The notes: a model not told the origin generated them from the sequence alone. Shown: positions 7,053-15,987, counted from the stretch's first letter. The stretch is DNA of 39,117 nt from DASPKW01 sp038244055 (GCA_038244055.1 JBBRTW010000007.1:1-39117), one strand, 5' to 3'. Made by a program: numbers and translations.

Positions 7053-9569
7053 CTACTTCTTCGGATCAAACCCAAAATCCACCACATCATCGTGATGCTC
7101 GGCATGCTCATGCTCGTGTTCATGCCCATGCTCATCATGGACTGCCATATCGCTCCCGTCAGCCATCTGCTCCTCATGCCCCGCCTCCGCCGCATGTTCT
7201 GTTTCCTCGGCATGTTCCGAATGCGCCGCGACCTCGCTCTCCGCCGTCCCGCCCGTCCACCCCTGCCCCGCCTCCGTCTGCTCCACCTGCGCCGGCCGCG
7301 CCGCCGGCGGCGCGGCGATCGGAACATCCGGCCGTAACTGCATCCCCAGCAAACCCTCCAACCCCGCCACCTGCTCGGCCATCGAATATTCCCCCACCAG
7401 ATCCGCCCGCCCCGACTGCTCCTCCGGCAGCGGCGGCAATACCTGCGGCGCGGGCACATCATCCAGCCCATAGAGCGCCGGCGTGGTCAGGCGCGGCTTG
7501 ATCTGCGCCGCCGACAATGCCAGCAACCGTTCCACGCGATCGATATTATGCTGCGCCGTCTCCTGCTTGAGTTTATTGATCTCGTAATCCTTGGCGAATT
7601 TGGGCGGTATCATCGGCATGCCCGATTCCACATCACGCTGCGAGCGCGAGAAGATTTCGCCGATGCGCTGGCTCGATTCTTTTAGCTGCCGCGTCGCATC
7701 CGCCAGTTCCGCCTTGAAACGCGGCACCATCTCGGCCTGCCGCTCCAGAAGATACTGCGTCGCCAGGCGCTCCTTGAATCGCGACAGCAGCTTCAAATCT
7801 GAGATCACCCCCATGCGCTCCTGCACATCCCGCTTGGTGTCTTCGACGAAGATGCGCACCGAATCCTTGGCCGACAACACATTGTTGTACGCCGCCGCCC
7901 ACGATTCGGCGTGCGGCGCATTCAGCGGCTTGACCTGCCGCAAAACCACCTCGCCGATCTGCCGGTTCAAATACTCCACCTGCACCCACAGATCATCGCA
8001 GCGCGAGGTCATGCGGAAGGTGGTGGGAAAAGTCCCCCCATCCTCCCCGCCCGGCAGCGGCACCGTCACCGCGCCCGCATCGCTCCCCGCCAGCTTCCGG
8101 CCCGTCTGCACATCATAAATCTCGATCGAGGACCGCCCGGTGTTTCGAACCGCCAGCGCCGCCGCTCCCAGATCCAGCCGCTGCTCGAACTCGAACGGCC
8201 CGAACGCCCCGCCCTCGTTTTCCACGAAATACGCCTGCACTCCCGCGCTCCCCCACCCCAGGACTCGGTTGACCAGCTCCCGCGCCTTGCCCGGCAGCAC
8301 CAGAAAGTCCGTCCAGCCGATGATCCGGTCGAACACCGCGAGTTCATCCCGCGCCCGCACGATGGTCGGCGCGATCGTTTCGATGGCCGACCGCGTTTTC
8401 TCCGCCGCCTCCTGAATCGCCTTGGTCGCCCGTAGCATCTCCGCTTCGATCACCTTCTCGTGCAGCTCCGAATGGCTGAACGTCATCCGCGCCGGCGGCG
8501 GCGTCAGCGCGCCCAGCCTCTGCTGCGCCGCGGTCAGTCGTTTCTCGGCCTCATTGGCCGTCACCCGCAAATTGGTCTGCATCGCCTGCATCGCCGCCAG
8601 ATCAGGGAGATGTTGTATCGTGTATTTCGGATCCGCCCCCGGCAGATCGACCACCATCTGCTCGTAGGTCGATAGCTCCTTGAGCAGCGCCCGCCGAACC
8701 TCGGCCAGTTTCCCCGCCGCCTGCAGCGCCGCGATCGATGCGATATGCCGCTGCCGTAGCCCTTCAAACGTCATCACCGTCGATGGCAGCGATTCCGCCC
8801 ATTCATCCAGATCCTTGGCCGGCGTCCGCAGCGAATCGGGAACATCATCATCCAGCAACAGCCCCGTCGCCAGGCGAATCCGCTCGGCGAACTGCTTCAC
8901 TTCATCGATCGAAGGCGGATCATCCGTTGAAAGCAGCGAGCCGCAAAGCTCATTGAGTTGCCCGCGCAATTGCTCCAACGTCCGCGCCCCGTTCTTGCAG
9001 ATTCGCCCCAATGGTTCGCCCCCCGCGTTGGGGACGAACGTGGCCGATGGGTCGGTCGGCAAATAGGCCGGGTTGGCGGTGGCCCAGTCCATCGCGGCCG
9101 GGTTCCAGACGTTGTAAGGATCGTAGGTGTGGAACGACAGGAGCGCGCCGATCTGCTGAACCAGATCGGCGATGGTCCGCGTCGGCTCCCAGGCCGGTAG
9201 AATCGCAATTCCCTCCATCGTGATATTCGGATGAAACAGCGCCTGCATCGGCCGAACCAGCGGCGGCTCATGCGGGTATCCCGGCGGCAGCCAGATATGC
9301 ACCGACGGCGTCGCGATGAAATCGAGCTGCCCATCTTCGCGAATATAAAGCGTGCGGGCGGTGAACTCGATCTGATACTCTCCCGGCGGATTCCCCTGCA
9401 GCGGCGTCACCCGCACCGAAGGGTGATAGGCAAAATTCCTCTGTAACTGCCGCCACTCATGTTCGAGGCGAACCATTTGATCGGCCGTCCAACTGATCGG
9501 CGCGGGTTGCGCTGGCTGCCACTGGCTCTGGTCATCATCCATCGGTGTCGCGCTCCGCTGATTCCACAT
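7053..9569 (-). CDS. E2-like (UBC-fold) protein lacking the catalytic cysteine, coiled-coil, His-rich tail
   Basis: An 838-residue cytosolic-looking protein. Residues about 30-165 match a ubiquitin-conjugating E2 fold: a first helix RLEHEWRQLQR, strands ending in LPPGYPHEPP, the FHPNI motif (HPN at 113-115), then GIAILPAWEP and a helix LVQQIGALL. In active E2 enzymes the residue at this HPN spacing is cysteine (GxICL). Here it is Ile123, so the fold should be non-catalytic, like UEV or RWD proteins. The rest has long charged helices (about 200-430, 570-690), a beta-rich insert around 445-560, a Pro/Glu-rich region and a C-terminal His/Glu tail with eight His in about twenty residues, likely metal-binding. 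The ATG at 9569 has GGAGAG seven bases upstream; an in-frame ATG at 9599 lacks this. No E1, JAB protease or ubiquitin-like gene is nearby. Confidence 0.72.
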   Translation of the reverse strand: MWNQRSATPMDDDQSQWQPAQPAPISWTADQMVRLEHEWRQLQRNFAYHPSVRVTPLQGNPPGEYQIEFTARTLYIREDGQLDFIATPSVHIWLPPGYPHEPPLVRPMQALFHPNITMEGIAILPAWEPTRTIADLVQQIGALLSFHTYDPYNVWNPAAMDWATANPAYLPTDPSATFVPNAGGEPLGRICKNGARTLEQLRGQLNELCGSLLSTDDPPSIDEVKQFAERIRLATGLLLDDDVPDSLRTPAKDLDEWAESLPSTVMTFEGLRQRHIASIAALQAAGKLAEVRRALLKELSTYEQMVVDLPGADPKYTIQHLPDLAAMQAMQTNLRVTANEAEKRLTAAQQRLGALTPPPARMTFSHSELHEKVIEAEMLRATKAIQEAAEKTRSAIETIAPTIVRARDELAVFDRIIGWTDFLVLPGKARELVNRVLGWGSAGVQAYFVENEGGAFGPFEFEQRLDLGAAALAVRNTGRSSIEIYDVQTGRKLAGSDAGAVTVPLPGGEDGGTFPTTFRMTSRCDDLWVQVEYLNRQIGEVVLRQVKPLNAPHAESWAAAYNNVLSAKDSVRIFVEDTKRDVQERMGVISDLKLLSRFKERLATQYLLERQAEMVPRFKAELADATRQLKESSQRIGEIFSRSQRDVESGMPMIPPKFAKDYEINKLKQETAQHNIDRVERLLALSAAQIKPRLTTPALYGLDDVPAPQVLPPLPEEQSGRADLVGEYSMAEQVAGLEGLLGMQLRPDVPIAAPPAARPAQVEQTEAGQGWTGGTAESEVAAHSEHAEETEHAAEAGHEEQMADGSDMAVHDEHGHEHEHEHAEHHDDVVDFGFDPKK

Positions 9570-9617
9570 CTGCAATCTCTCCAAAGCCGAATCATCCAAG
9601 CACAGTGGTCGCCGTCA

Positions 9618-9647
9618 GTTATAATCGATCCCCCCGAAATCGCCCAA
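9618..9647 (-). promoter_or_regulatory. Possible promoter of the E2-like gene
   Basis: On the minus strand TTGGGC (9642-9647) and TATAAC (9618-9623) are separated by 18 bp. The -10 match is good and the -35 weak. Transcription would start near 9611, which leaves enough leader for the ATG at 9569 and almost none for the ATG at 9599, supporting the shorter protein. Confidence 0.4.
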
Positions 9648-9811
9648 CCGCGCCTCGAATAGCCGGCCGCTCACCGCCGCAACGACGAAACGGCTCTTGG
9701 CGATAACTCAACAATACCGATTATAATGACAGAAGTCCCATCTTGCCCATCAATTGCGTCTGATTGGACAGACTTATCCGGATTTGCCCCCCATCCCCAT
9801 GGCGGACTAGC

Positions 9812-9833
9812 TATAATTCAGATGAAGAAAGGA
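9812..9833 (+). promoter_or_regulatory. Possible -10 box and ribosome site of the 9847 gene
   Basis: TATAAT at 9812-9817 lies 30 bp before the start codon, and AAGGA at 9829-9833 precedes it. No convincing -35 is found at the usual spacing. A second TATAAT at 9722-9727 is an alternative. If the 9812 box is used the leader would be very short. Confidence 0.3.
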
Positions 9834-9846
9834 CGAGTAAACACCC

Positions 9847-10302
9847 ATGCCCGCGCGCTATGCATATTCACTCAACGGCGAAAATTACACGGGAACCTTT
9901 TCCACGCGCGAGGAGGCCCTCCGCGCGGGTCTTGAAGACGCGCGCGAATCCATGCTTCAGCCTCAGTCGGTTTTCGTCGGACGCCGTGTGGACCCCGATC
10001 CCCACGCCTCCGGACATGCCCGCACCGTCCTCCGCGAGATGGCTTGGCAGGCCCACGATGAAGTCGGCGGCCCGGCCGCGCAATATCTCAATCAATTGAC
10101 CGATGATCAGATCCGCGAACTCGATCGCGATCTCGAAAAAGTGATTCTCGAGTGGCAGCGCCGCAATGAGCTGCTCCCCAAGTTCTTCCGCGTCGAGAGC
10201 ACCAGCGAACATCCGGTTCCGCAAATCAGCTTCCCCTCCCAGCAAGCCCAGTCGAGCCAGCCCGAAGTGTCGCAGAGCATGAGCTCCCCCAATAACAATT
10301 GA
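9847..10302 (+). CDS. Hypothetical protein
   Basis: A 151-residue soluble protein I do not recognise. The N-terminal part (YAYSLNGENYTGTFSTREEA) looks like a small beta structure followed by a helix. The middle region (about 55-115) is helical and charged, including LTDDQIRELDRDLEKVILEW. The C-terminus is Gln/Ser-rich and probably disordered. There is no signal peptide, membrane segment or cysteine. It is transcribed divergently from the E2-like gene, with 277 bp between the two starts, so shared regulation is possible but unproven. A palindromic element and then an intrinsic terminator follow its stop codon. Confidence 0.75.
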   Translation: MPARYAYSLNGENYTGTFSTREEALRAGLEDARESMLQPQSVFVGRRVDPDPHASGHARTVLREMAWQAHDEVGGPAAQYLNQLTDDQIRELDRDLEKVILEWQRRNELLPKFFRVESTSEHPVPQISFPSQQAQSSQPEVSQSMSSPNNN

Positions 10303-10320
10303 TCTTTTTCCAAGGTCATC

Positions 10321-10388
10321 CAGGGTCAGGAGCCGGCGACCAGAAATCGCAACCAAGCAGATTTCCGTTCCCCAGCTCCTGACCCTTT
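10321..10388 (+). repeat. Palindromic element, copy A
   Basis: This is a 68-bp element reading CAGGGTCAGGAGC at the left and GCTCCTGACCCTTT at the right, with 11-bp perfect inverted arms (10323-10333 and 10375-10385). The interior begins with ACCAGAAATCG, as in copy B. It stands alone, 18 bp after the stop of the hypothetical gene and before the terminator. Confidence 0.85.
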
Positions 10389-10425
10389 GGCGTCAAATTG
10401 GCAGCGACATTTTCCAGCGTTTCAC

Positions 10426-10450
10426 CGCCCGCTTCAAACGCGGGCGTTTT
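10426..10450 (+). terminator. Intrinsic terminator
   Basis: The stem CGCCCGC (10426-10432) pairs with GCGGGCG (10440-10446) around a seven-base loop and is followed by TTTT. It lies 124 bases after the stop of the 9847 gene and would end a transcript that also includes palindromic copy A. Confidence 0.8.
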
Positions 10451-10618
10451 CATTGGCTGCGCAGGTTGGCCTGAAACACAAGAATGGCGTCGCGGGCCCG
10501 CAACTCGGGAACGCAAGCGCGCGACGCCAAAACTTCATTCTGTTAACCGCCAGTGCCACGAGCGCAGTCCACCAGTGGCCCCGACAACCTGAGCAGACAG
10601 AACAGCGCCGCCGCCGCT

Positions 10619-10870
10619 CTACTTCTTGCCGCCCTCGCGGCCGATCGCGGCCATGTGCTCGCGATTCTGGCTCACCGCCAAGCCTCCCTTGCGCCCGGCC
10701 TGCCGGGCTTCCTCGGTGCTGAACTCATGGGCCGTGCCCTTCGCGTGGGCCGCGCGACCGCCCTTGCTGGCGATCTCGCGCTGTTTCATCCGGTCCATCG
10801 AGGCAAAACCGCGACGGCTCGTGCCCGACGGACTCGTTGCCGTCATCGTTGGGTTCATTTCATCTTGCAT
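10619..10870 (-). CDS. KGG-motif stress protein, YciG-like
   Basis: An 83-residue very basic, Gly-rich protein. It contains repeated KGG-type motifs: ASKGGRAAHAKG, then AGRKGGLAVS, then IGREGGKK at the end, each preceded by a short helix. This is the pattern of the YciG/con-10 stress-induced family. The molecular role is not established. The start at 10870 has GGAAAGG about eight to ten bases upstream; an in-frame ATG at 10912 is less likely. The next gene upstream on the same strand is a YciF-like protein, matching the yciG/yciF pairing in enterobacteria, although here the order places the yciF-like gene first with about 175 bp between them. Confidence 0.82.
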   Translation of the reverse strand: MQDEMNPTMTATSPSGTSRRGFASMDRMKQREIASKGGRAAHAKGTAHEFSTEEARQAGRKGGLAVSQNREHMAAIGREGGKK

Positions 10871-11044
10871 GATCTGTACCTTTCCGTGGAAATCTTGAAT
10901 GGGGTGCGACAAATGGACATCCTAAAACCGCACAAAAGGACGGTTTGGCTCCGCTCGCACCTAGCTTCAACGTCAACGGACACTGCCGCAAAAACCATGC
11001 GAGCGAGGCCGCCATCGTCTGCTTTCTTCTAAATATGGCCGCGA

Positions 11045-11542
11045 TTACTGCGCATTGGCCGCTTCCAGATTAATAACCGTCTCGGCCAGCTCACTCAGCT
11101 TCAAATCGGCGGCCTTCTCTTCTTCCAGCGTCTGGCCGAGGAGCTGCTTGGCTTCCTTCAAACCGAGTAGATCCGCGTAGGTGCAGAGCGTGCCATAGGT
11201 TGCGATTTCGTAGTGCTCGACCTTCTGCGCTGCGCCGATCAGGGCTGCGTCCATCACTTCGTCAGAAGCATCTTCCTCCATCACTTCCTTTCCCTCCTCG
11301 ATGATCCCCTGCATCGCCTTGCATGGCTTGCCCTTGATGGGCATGCCCAGCGATTCCATCACCTGCTCCAGGCGCGTCACATGCTCGCGGGTCTCCTCCA
11401 GGTGCTCTTCCAGCCCGGATTTCAGATCAGCGTTCGCGGCCGTCTTAATCATCTTAGGCAGCGCTTTGACGATCTGGTTTTCCGCGTGCAGCACATCTTT
11501 CAAGTCTTCCTTGAACAGGTCTTCCAAGTCTTCCATTTTCAT
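11045..11542 (-). CDS. YciF-like ferritin-fold protein (DUF892)
   Basis: A 165-residue all-helical protein, the usual length for YciE/YciF (DUF892) proteins. These have a ferritin-like four-helix fold with a di-metal site and are linked to stress responses. The start MKMEDLEDLFKEDLKDVLHAE is typical. Likely metal ligands are Glu and His in DVLHAENQ, LEETREHVTRLE, AAQKVEHYEIATY and LEEEKAAD. AGGAGG lies about five bases before the ATG at 11542, a very strong ribosome site. The KGG protein gene follows downstream on the same strand. Expression under oxidative or osmotic stress is inferred from the family. Confidence 0.9.
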   Translation of the reverse strand: MKMEDLEDLFKEDLKDVLHAENQIVKALPKMIKTAANADLKSGLEEHLEETREHVTRLEQVMESLGMPIKGKPCKAMQGIIEEGKEVMEEDASDEVMDAALIGAAQKVEHYEIATYGTLCTYADLLGLKEAKQLLGQTLEEEKAADLKLSELAETVINLEAANAQ

Positions 11543-12064
11543 GAGACGCCTCCTGGGCGCAAAGGGTTACAGAATCTGGGGTTTCAAACAGTTCGGGGCG
11601 TAACCGCAACGCCCATGCCATCACCCGGCCACCCCTTTCAAAGCCTCAAAAAATCCAGAAAAGCAGGCCCCAACGGCTGAAACCGAGGACATTTCGACCG
11701 GGGCAGCCTGCAAAATTGCACCCGTGCGAATCTCCCATGAACGCCGGGCGCTTCCAACGCACCGCGTGCGCACGCCGTGCGTCTCATGCGCCCGCAGTAC
11801 TCTCCGTGCGCACGCGATGTCACCCCAGCGCTGTCGGTGATCCCTTCCAATGTAAAAAATAATTCGCCATTGCAAGCCCAATACCCAGGCCCCGTGCGCG
11901 CCCGATGTGAAGTCCTCGCGAACGCCCGCTTGTCTTTAGGTGGCAGCAAAATGAGCGGCTTCACACGTTGCCGCGTAACGTCCCCGTAACATTCGCCTTC
12001 CCATTGGAACTTTTCCGCTCGGCCAACCTCTAATCCTCCGGGTCTTCAGAAATTTGAGGTCGAT
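11543..12064. other. Divergent intergenic region with two palindromic words
   Basis: This 522-bp gap separates the divergent yciF-like and VIT/VWA genes. CGTGCGCACGC occurs at 11764-11774 and 11805-11815, 41 bp apart; its core GTGCGCAC is a perfect palindrome. Similar partial words (CCGTGCG) flank them. These may be paired operator sites or simply GC-rich simple sequence. No gene or clear core promoter is visible. Confidence 0.45.
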
Positions 12065-14533
12065 ATGAAAACAGTCCATCGCGCGTTCCTGGTCATTCTG
12101 GCTCTCTTTGTCTCGTTGGCCGGTGCCTCTGTCGCTCGGGCCGATGGCTTTATCGTCATCCATCCCGGGCCGACTCCCGTACCCGTGCCGCCGGGGCATT
12201 TCTCATTCGCGCCCCTGGAAGTCTCCTATCACAATGTCACCGTCGAGATTCGCGATCAGGTCGCCATCACCACGGTCGATCAGGAATTCATCAATCCCAA
12301 TTCGCAGCAGTTGGAGGGAACGTATCTCTTCCCCCTCCAGCCCGGATCGCACATCGATAAGTTCTCGATGGACATCAACGGCAAGATGCAGGAGGCCGAG
12401 CTACTTCCCGCCGACAAGGCCCGCGCCATCTACGAAGACATCGTCCGCAAGTACAAAGACCCGGCCCTGCTGGAGTACATGGGTCGCGATACGTTCAAAG
12501 TCCGCATCTTCCCCATCGAAGCCAACGGCAAGAAGCACATCACGCTCAAGTACACGCAGCTTCTCAAATCCGATACCGGGCTGACCGAGTACGTCTACCC
12601 GCTCAATACCGAAAAATTCTCCGCCCGCCCGCTTAAAAATGTCTCCGTCAAGGTCACGCTCAACACCGAGTCGCCGCTCAAGGCCGTCTACTGCCCGAGC
12701 CACGCCGTCGAGATCAAGCGCGATGGCGCGAGCAAGGCCGTCATCGGCTACGAAGAGAAGAACGTCCGCCCCGATATCGATTTCAAGCTCGTCTTCTCCC
12801 GTGGGGCCAAGAACGATATCGGCATCAACCTCATGACCTACCGCAACCCCGGCGATGGCGAGGGATATTTCCTCCTCCTGGCCTCGCCCGGCATGGATGT
12901 GAAGAACACCAAGGTTCAGCCCAAGGATGTCTGCCTGGTGCTCGATACCTCCGGCTCGATGGCCGGTAAAAAGATGGATCAGGCCAAGAAGGCCCTGGCC
13001 TTCTGCCTGGCCAATCTGAACGAGCAGGATCGCTTCGAGATCATCCGCTTCTCCACCGAGGCCGAGAATTTCTTCAATGAGCTCAAGCCAGCCTCGAAAG
13101 AAAACGTCGACAAGGCGCAGGCTTTCGTCAGCGCCCTCAAGCCGATCGGCGGCACCGCCATCGATGAAGCGCTCACCAAGGCCCTCAAACTCTCCCAGAA
13201 CCGCCGCATCGCCGGCCAGGATCGGCCTTACGTCGTCATCTTCCTGACCGATGGCATGCCCACGATCGGCGAGACCAAAGAAGACGCGATCCTCGCCAAT
13301 GTCGATAAGGCCAACGCCGATCACGTCCGCGTCTTCTCCTTCGGCATCGGCACGGATATCAACACTCATCTTCTGGACCGCCTGGCCGATGCCACCCGCT
13401 CCTTTAGCCAGTATGTCCTGCCCGAAGAAGATATCGAAGTGAAACTCTCGAACTTCTACACCAAGATTAAAGACCCGGTCCTCTCCAATCTCGACGTCGC
13501 CTTCACCGGCGCGGATATCAAGGTCACCCAGCTTTATCCCGGTGTGATGAGCGATCTTTTCAAGGGCGATATGCTCGTGCTCTTCGGCAAATACACCGGC
13601 AAAGGCGCGGCCGCCGTCAAGATTTCCGGCACGCTCGGCGGCGAGAAAAAGGAATTCGTCACCGATGTGAATTTCACCACCGATGACACCAAGAACGATT
13701 TCATCCCCCGCCTCTGGGCCACGCGCCGGGTCGGCTTCCTCCTCGATCAAATCCGCAAGAACGGCGAGAAGACCGAGCTGAAGGAAGAAGTCGTGCGACT
13801 GGCCCGTCAGCATGGCATCGTCACCCCCTACACCGCCTACCTGATTCTCGAAGATGAACAGCGCCGCGGCGTGCCGGTGGCCGTCCGCACCTTCCGCGAG
13901 TTGGAAGCCGACCCCCGCGCCCGCTATGCCGCCAAGGCCGTCTGGGATAACACCGTGGCCGAGTCCAAGGATGAAGGCCGCCGCGGCGGCGATATGGCCG
14001 TCGCCAACGCCGAGAACATCGCCGGCCTGAAGCGCAGCGATAACCTCCAGCAAGGCCAGCAGACCTATGCGTTGGACAAGGGCGGGAGCTTCAACGTCAC
14101 GGGCGGTGCCACCGCCAATGGCGGCGTCACCCTCGGCGGAGCTGCTTCAACCCCCGCCGCCCCGGCCGCGACCCGGCCGGGCGAATCCTTGTCCCTGGCC
14201 GTGACCGGCAATGGGTCGCTTGCCCTGCGCGAGCCGGGCAAGGCGGATGGCGCGGCGCAGGCTGGCGGCGAGGGTCAGAACTACGGCTACCGCGCCAGTT
14301 CCAACTACGCCAATCAATCCCGCATCGTCCGCGGCCGGGCCTTCTACCAGAACGGCACCATCTGGACCGACAACAACGCCTCCACCCAGAAAGATCTCAA
14401 GCGCAAAGAGATCAAATTCAACAGCGATGACTACTACGCCTTGATCACCAGCAACCCCGACGCCGCCGCCTGGCTCTCCCTGGGCAGCGAAGTCGATGTG
14501 GTCATCGGCGATACGCTGTACGTCATTCGGTAA
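12065..14533 (+). CDS. Secreted VIT and von Willebrand factor A domain protein
   Basis: An 822-residue exported protein. Residues 1-26 are a signal peptide (cleavage near ARA-DG). A VIT (inter-alpha-trypsin) domain spans about 45-170, with typical phrases such as TTVDQEFINPNSQQLEGTY and ARAIYEDIVRKYKDPALLEY. A VWA domain follows at about 285-460 with the metal-site motif DTSGSM at 294-299 and a further GGTAIDEAL threonine site. The C-terminal 200 residues are Ala/Gly-rich with low complexity and end in a small domain (YYALITSNPDAAAWLSLG). GAGG lies upstream of the start. Proteins of this type bind ligands through the metal site at the cell surface or in the periplasm. It is followed by palindromic pair B/C and another VWA gene, so the two probably work in the same compartment. 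Confidence 0.9.
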   Translation: MKTVHRAFLVILALFVSLAGASVARADGFIVIHPGPTPVPVPPGHFSFAPLEVSYHNVTVEIRDQVAITTVDQEFINPNSQQLEGTYLFPLQPGSHIDKFSMDINGKMQEAELLPADKARAIYEDIVRKYKDPALLEYMGRDTFKVRIFPIEANGKKHITLKYTQLLKSDTGLTEYVYPLNTEKFSARPLKNVSVKVTLNTESPLKAVYCPSHAVEIKRDGASKAVIGYEEKNVRPDIDFKLVFSRGAKNDIGINLMTYRNPGDGEGYFLLLASPGMDVKNTKVQPKDVCLVLDTSGSMAGKKMDQAKKALAFCLANLNEQDRFEIIRFSTEAENFFNELKPASKENVDKAQAFVSALKPIGGTAIDEALTKALKLSQNRRIAGQDRPYVVIFLTDGMPTIGETKEDAILANVDKANADHVRVFSFGIGTDINTHLLDRLADATRSFSQYVLPEEDIEVKLSNFYTKIKDPVLSNLDVAFTGADIKVTQLYPGVMSDLFKGDMLVLFGKYTGKGAAAVKISGTLGGEKKEFVTDVNFTTDDTKNDFIPRLWATRRVGFLLDQIRKNGEKTELKEEVVRLARQHGIVTPYTAYLILEDEQRRGVPVAVRTFRELEADPRARYAAKAVWDNTVAESKDEGRRGGDMAVANAENIAGLKRSDNLQQGQQTYALDKGGSFNVTGGATANGGVTLGGAASTPAAPAATRPGESLSLAVTGNGSLALREPGKADGAAQAGGEGQNYGYRASSNYANQSRIVRGRAFYQNGTIWTDNNASTQKDLKRKEIKFNSDDYYALITSNPDAAAWLSLGSEVDVVIGDTLYVIR

Positions 14534-14537
14534 TACT

Positions 14538-14605
14538 CAGGGTCAGGAGCCACACACCAGAAATCGTGCCGAGCGGAATTGGCATCCCGTGGCTCCTGAC
14601 CCTTT
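14538..14605 (+). repeat. Palindromic element, copy B
   Basis: A 68-bp element starting five bases after the stop of the VIT/VWA gene. Its arms pair over 14 bases (14540-14553 with 14589-14602). It ends in CCCTTT. With the inverted copy C it forms a tail-to-tail pair. Confidence 0.88.
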
Positions 14606-14647
14606 TCGTTGCATACGTGAAACAGCATCCATTCCCTTATCACATAG

Positions 14648-14714
14648 AAAGGGTCAGGAGCCTCAATCAGCCCAGCCAACTATGGACGCGACTGGTATGA
14701 GGCTCCTGACCCTG
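14648..14714 (-). repeat. Palindromic element, copy C (inverted)
   Basis: This is the same element on the opposite strand, with 15-base perfect arms (14651-14665 with 14698-14712). Read on the minus strand it starts CAGGGTCAGGAGCC, has ACCAG in the interior and ends CCCTTT. It lies 42 bp from copy B and 22 bp before the next start codon. Confidence 0.88.
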
Positions 14715-14736
14715 AATAAAATTCACGGAGATTCCC

Positions 14737-15981
14737 ATGACCCGCAAACTCCTCGCCCTCGCTCTCGCACCGACGCTCTTCTTCGCCACACCCGCTTTTT
14801 CAGTCGATCCTGCTCCCGCACCCATCGCGGATAAGAAAGAAGCCAAGCCCCGCGTCGAGGTCTGCTTCGTCCTCGATACCACCGGCTCGATGTCCGGCCT
14901 GATCGAAGGTGCCAAGGCCAAAATCTGGTCCATCGCCAACCAGGTCATCAAGCGCAAGCCCACTCCCGAGGTGCGCATTGGCCTGATCGCCTACCGCGAT
15001 CGCGGCGATGAGTACATCACCAAGCGCTTCGATCTCACCGATGACATCGATGCGGTCTTCAAGAATTTGACCTCCTTCAAGGCCGATGGCGGCGGCGATG
15101 AGCCCGAATCCGTCAATCAGGCCCTCGATGAAGCCGTCAACAAGATCACCTGGTCGGCCGACAAATCCGTCCTCAAGGTCATCTTCCTGGTCGGCGATGC
15201 CCCGCCCCACATGGATTACAAGGACGACAAAAAGTACCCCGATATCTGCAAGGAAGCGGCCAAGAAGGACCTGATCATTAACACGGTTCAGTGCGGCACG
15301 ATCGCCGCCACCGGCCCGATCTGGCAGGAGATCGCCAAAGCCTCCGAAGGCGAATACGCCGCCATCGAGCAGGGGGGCAACATGGCGGTGGTCTCCGCGC
15401 CACAGGATGTGGAGATCGCCAAGCTCAATGCGGCCATCGGCAAAACACTCGTGCCCTGCGCCACCAATGGCCGGAAATGGGAGGATGCCAGCAAGGAGGT
15501 CGCCAGCAAGCAGGCTGCCGCGGAGGCCGCGCCCGCATCGGTCGCGGCGGATCGATTGGTCTACAACGCGGAGTCCAAGCGCGCCGTGCAAGTCGCGGGC
15601 CTCGGCGACGGAACCTCCAGTACGACCACTTTCAGCGGTGCCCCCGACTTCAGTTTGAATGGCGGCGCTTTCCGAGGCGGCGAAATCGAACTCATCGACG
15701 GCATCACCAACGGCACGCTCAAACTGGCCGACATGAAGGATGAGCAGCTTCCTCCCGAAATGCGCAAGATGACATTAGAGCAGCGCCAGGCCTGCGTCAC
15801 CGAAAAGCAGAAAGAACGCGCTGGCATCCAGGCCAAGATCGCTGAGCTCTCCAAGGCCCGCGATGCGTACATCCTCGATGAGCAGAAAAAGCTCACCGCC
15901 GCCTCCGCCGCGAAGAAAGACTCCTTCGACGCGAAAGTCGCCGAGACGATCAACAAGCAGGCCGATGCGAAGAAGCGGTAA
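14737..15981 (+). CDS. Secreted von Willebrand factor A domain protein
   Basis: A 414-residue exported protein. A signal peptide covers about residues 1-23 (ending near AFS-VDP). The VWA domain runs from about 38 to 235 with the metal-site motif DTTGSM at 47-52 and further hallmarks GLIAYRDRGDEY and GGGGDEPESV-type residues near the second metal loop. VFLVGDAPPH-like sequence (IFLVGDAPPH) is the central strand. The C-terminal 160 residues are mostly helical and charged, including a probable coiled coil ending QADAKKR. GGAG lies seven bases before the start. The gene lies in the same direction as the VIT/VWA gene and is flanked on both sides by palindromic pairs. The ligand is unknown. Confidence 0.88.
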   Translation: MTRKLLALALAPTLFFATPAFSVDPAPAPIADKKEAKPRVEVCFVLDTTGSMSGLIEGAKAKIWSIANQVIKRKPTPEVRIGLIAYRDRGDEYITKRFDLTDDIDAVFKNLTSFKADGGGDEPESVNQALDEAVNKITWSADKSVLKVIFLVGDAPPHMDYKDDKKYPDICKEAAKKDLIINTVQCGTIAATGPIWQEIAKASEGEYAAIEQGGNMAVVSAPQDVEIAKLNAAIGKTLVPCATNGRKWEDASKEVASKQAAAEAAPASVAADRLVYNAESKRAVQVAGLGDGTSSTTTFSGAPDFSLNGGAFRGGEIELIDGITNGTLKLADMKDEQLPPEMRKMTLEQRQACVTEKQKERAGIQAKIAELSKARDAYILDEQKKLTAASAAKKDSFDAKVAETINKQADAKKR

Positions 15982-15987
15982 GTGATT

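Noticed and set aside
7053..9569. E2-like protein as part of a CBASS or Bil-type conjugation system
   Set aside because: The catalytic cysteine is missing and no E1, JAB protease, cyclase or ubiquitin-like gene is found nearby.
12401..14053. Minus-strand open frame of 550 codons opposite the VIT/VWA gene
   Set aside because: Long antisense frames are expected in GC-rich genes with biased third positions; the plus-strand protein has clear VIT and VWA domains.
14800..15591. Minus-strand frame opposite the second VWA gene
   Set aside because: Antisense shadow of the VWA gene, with no motifs or start signals of its own.
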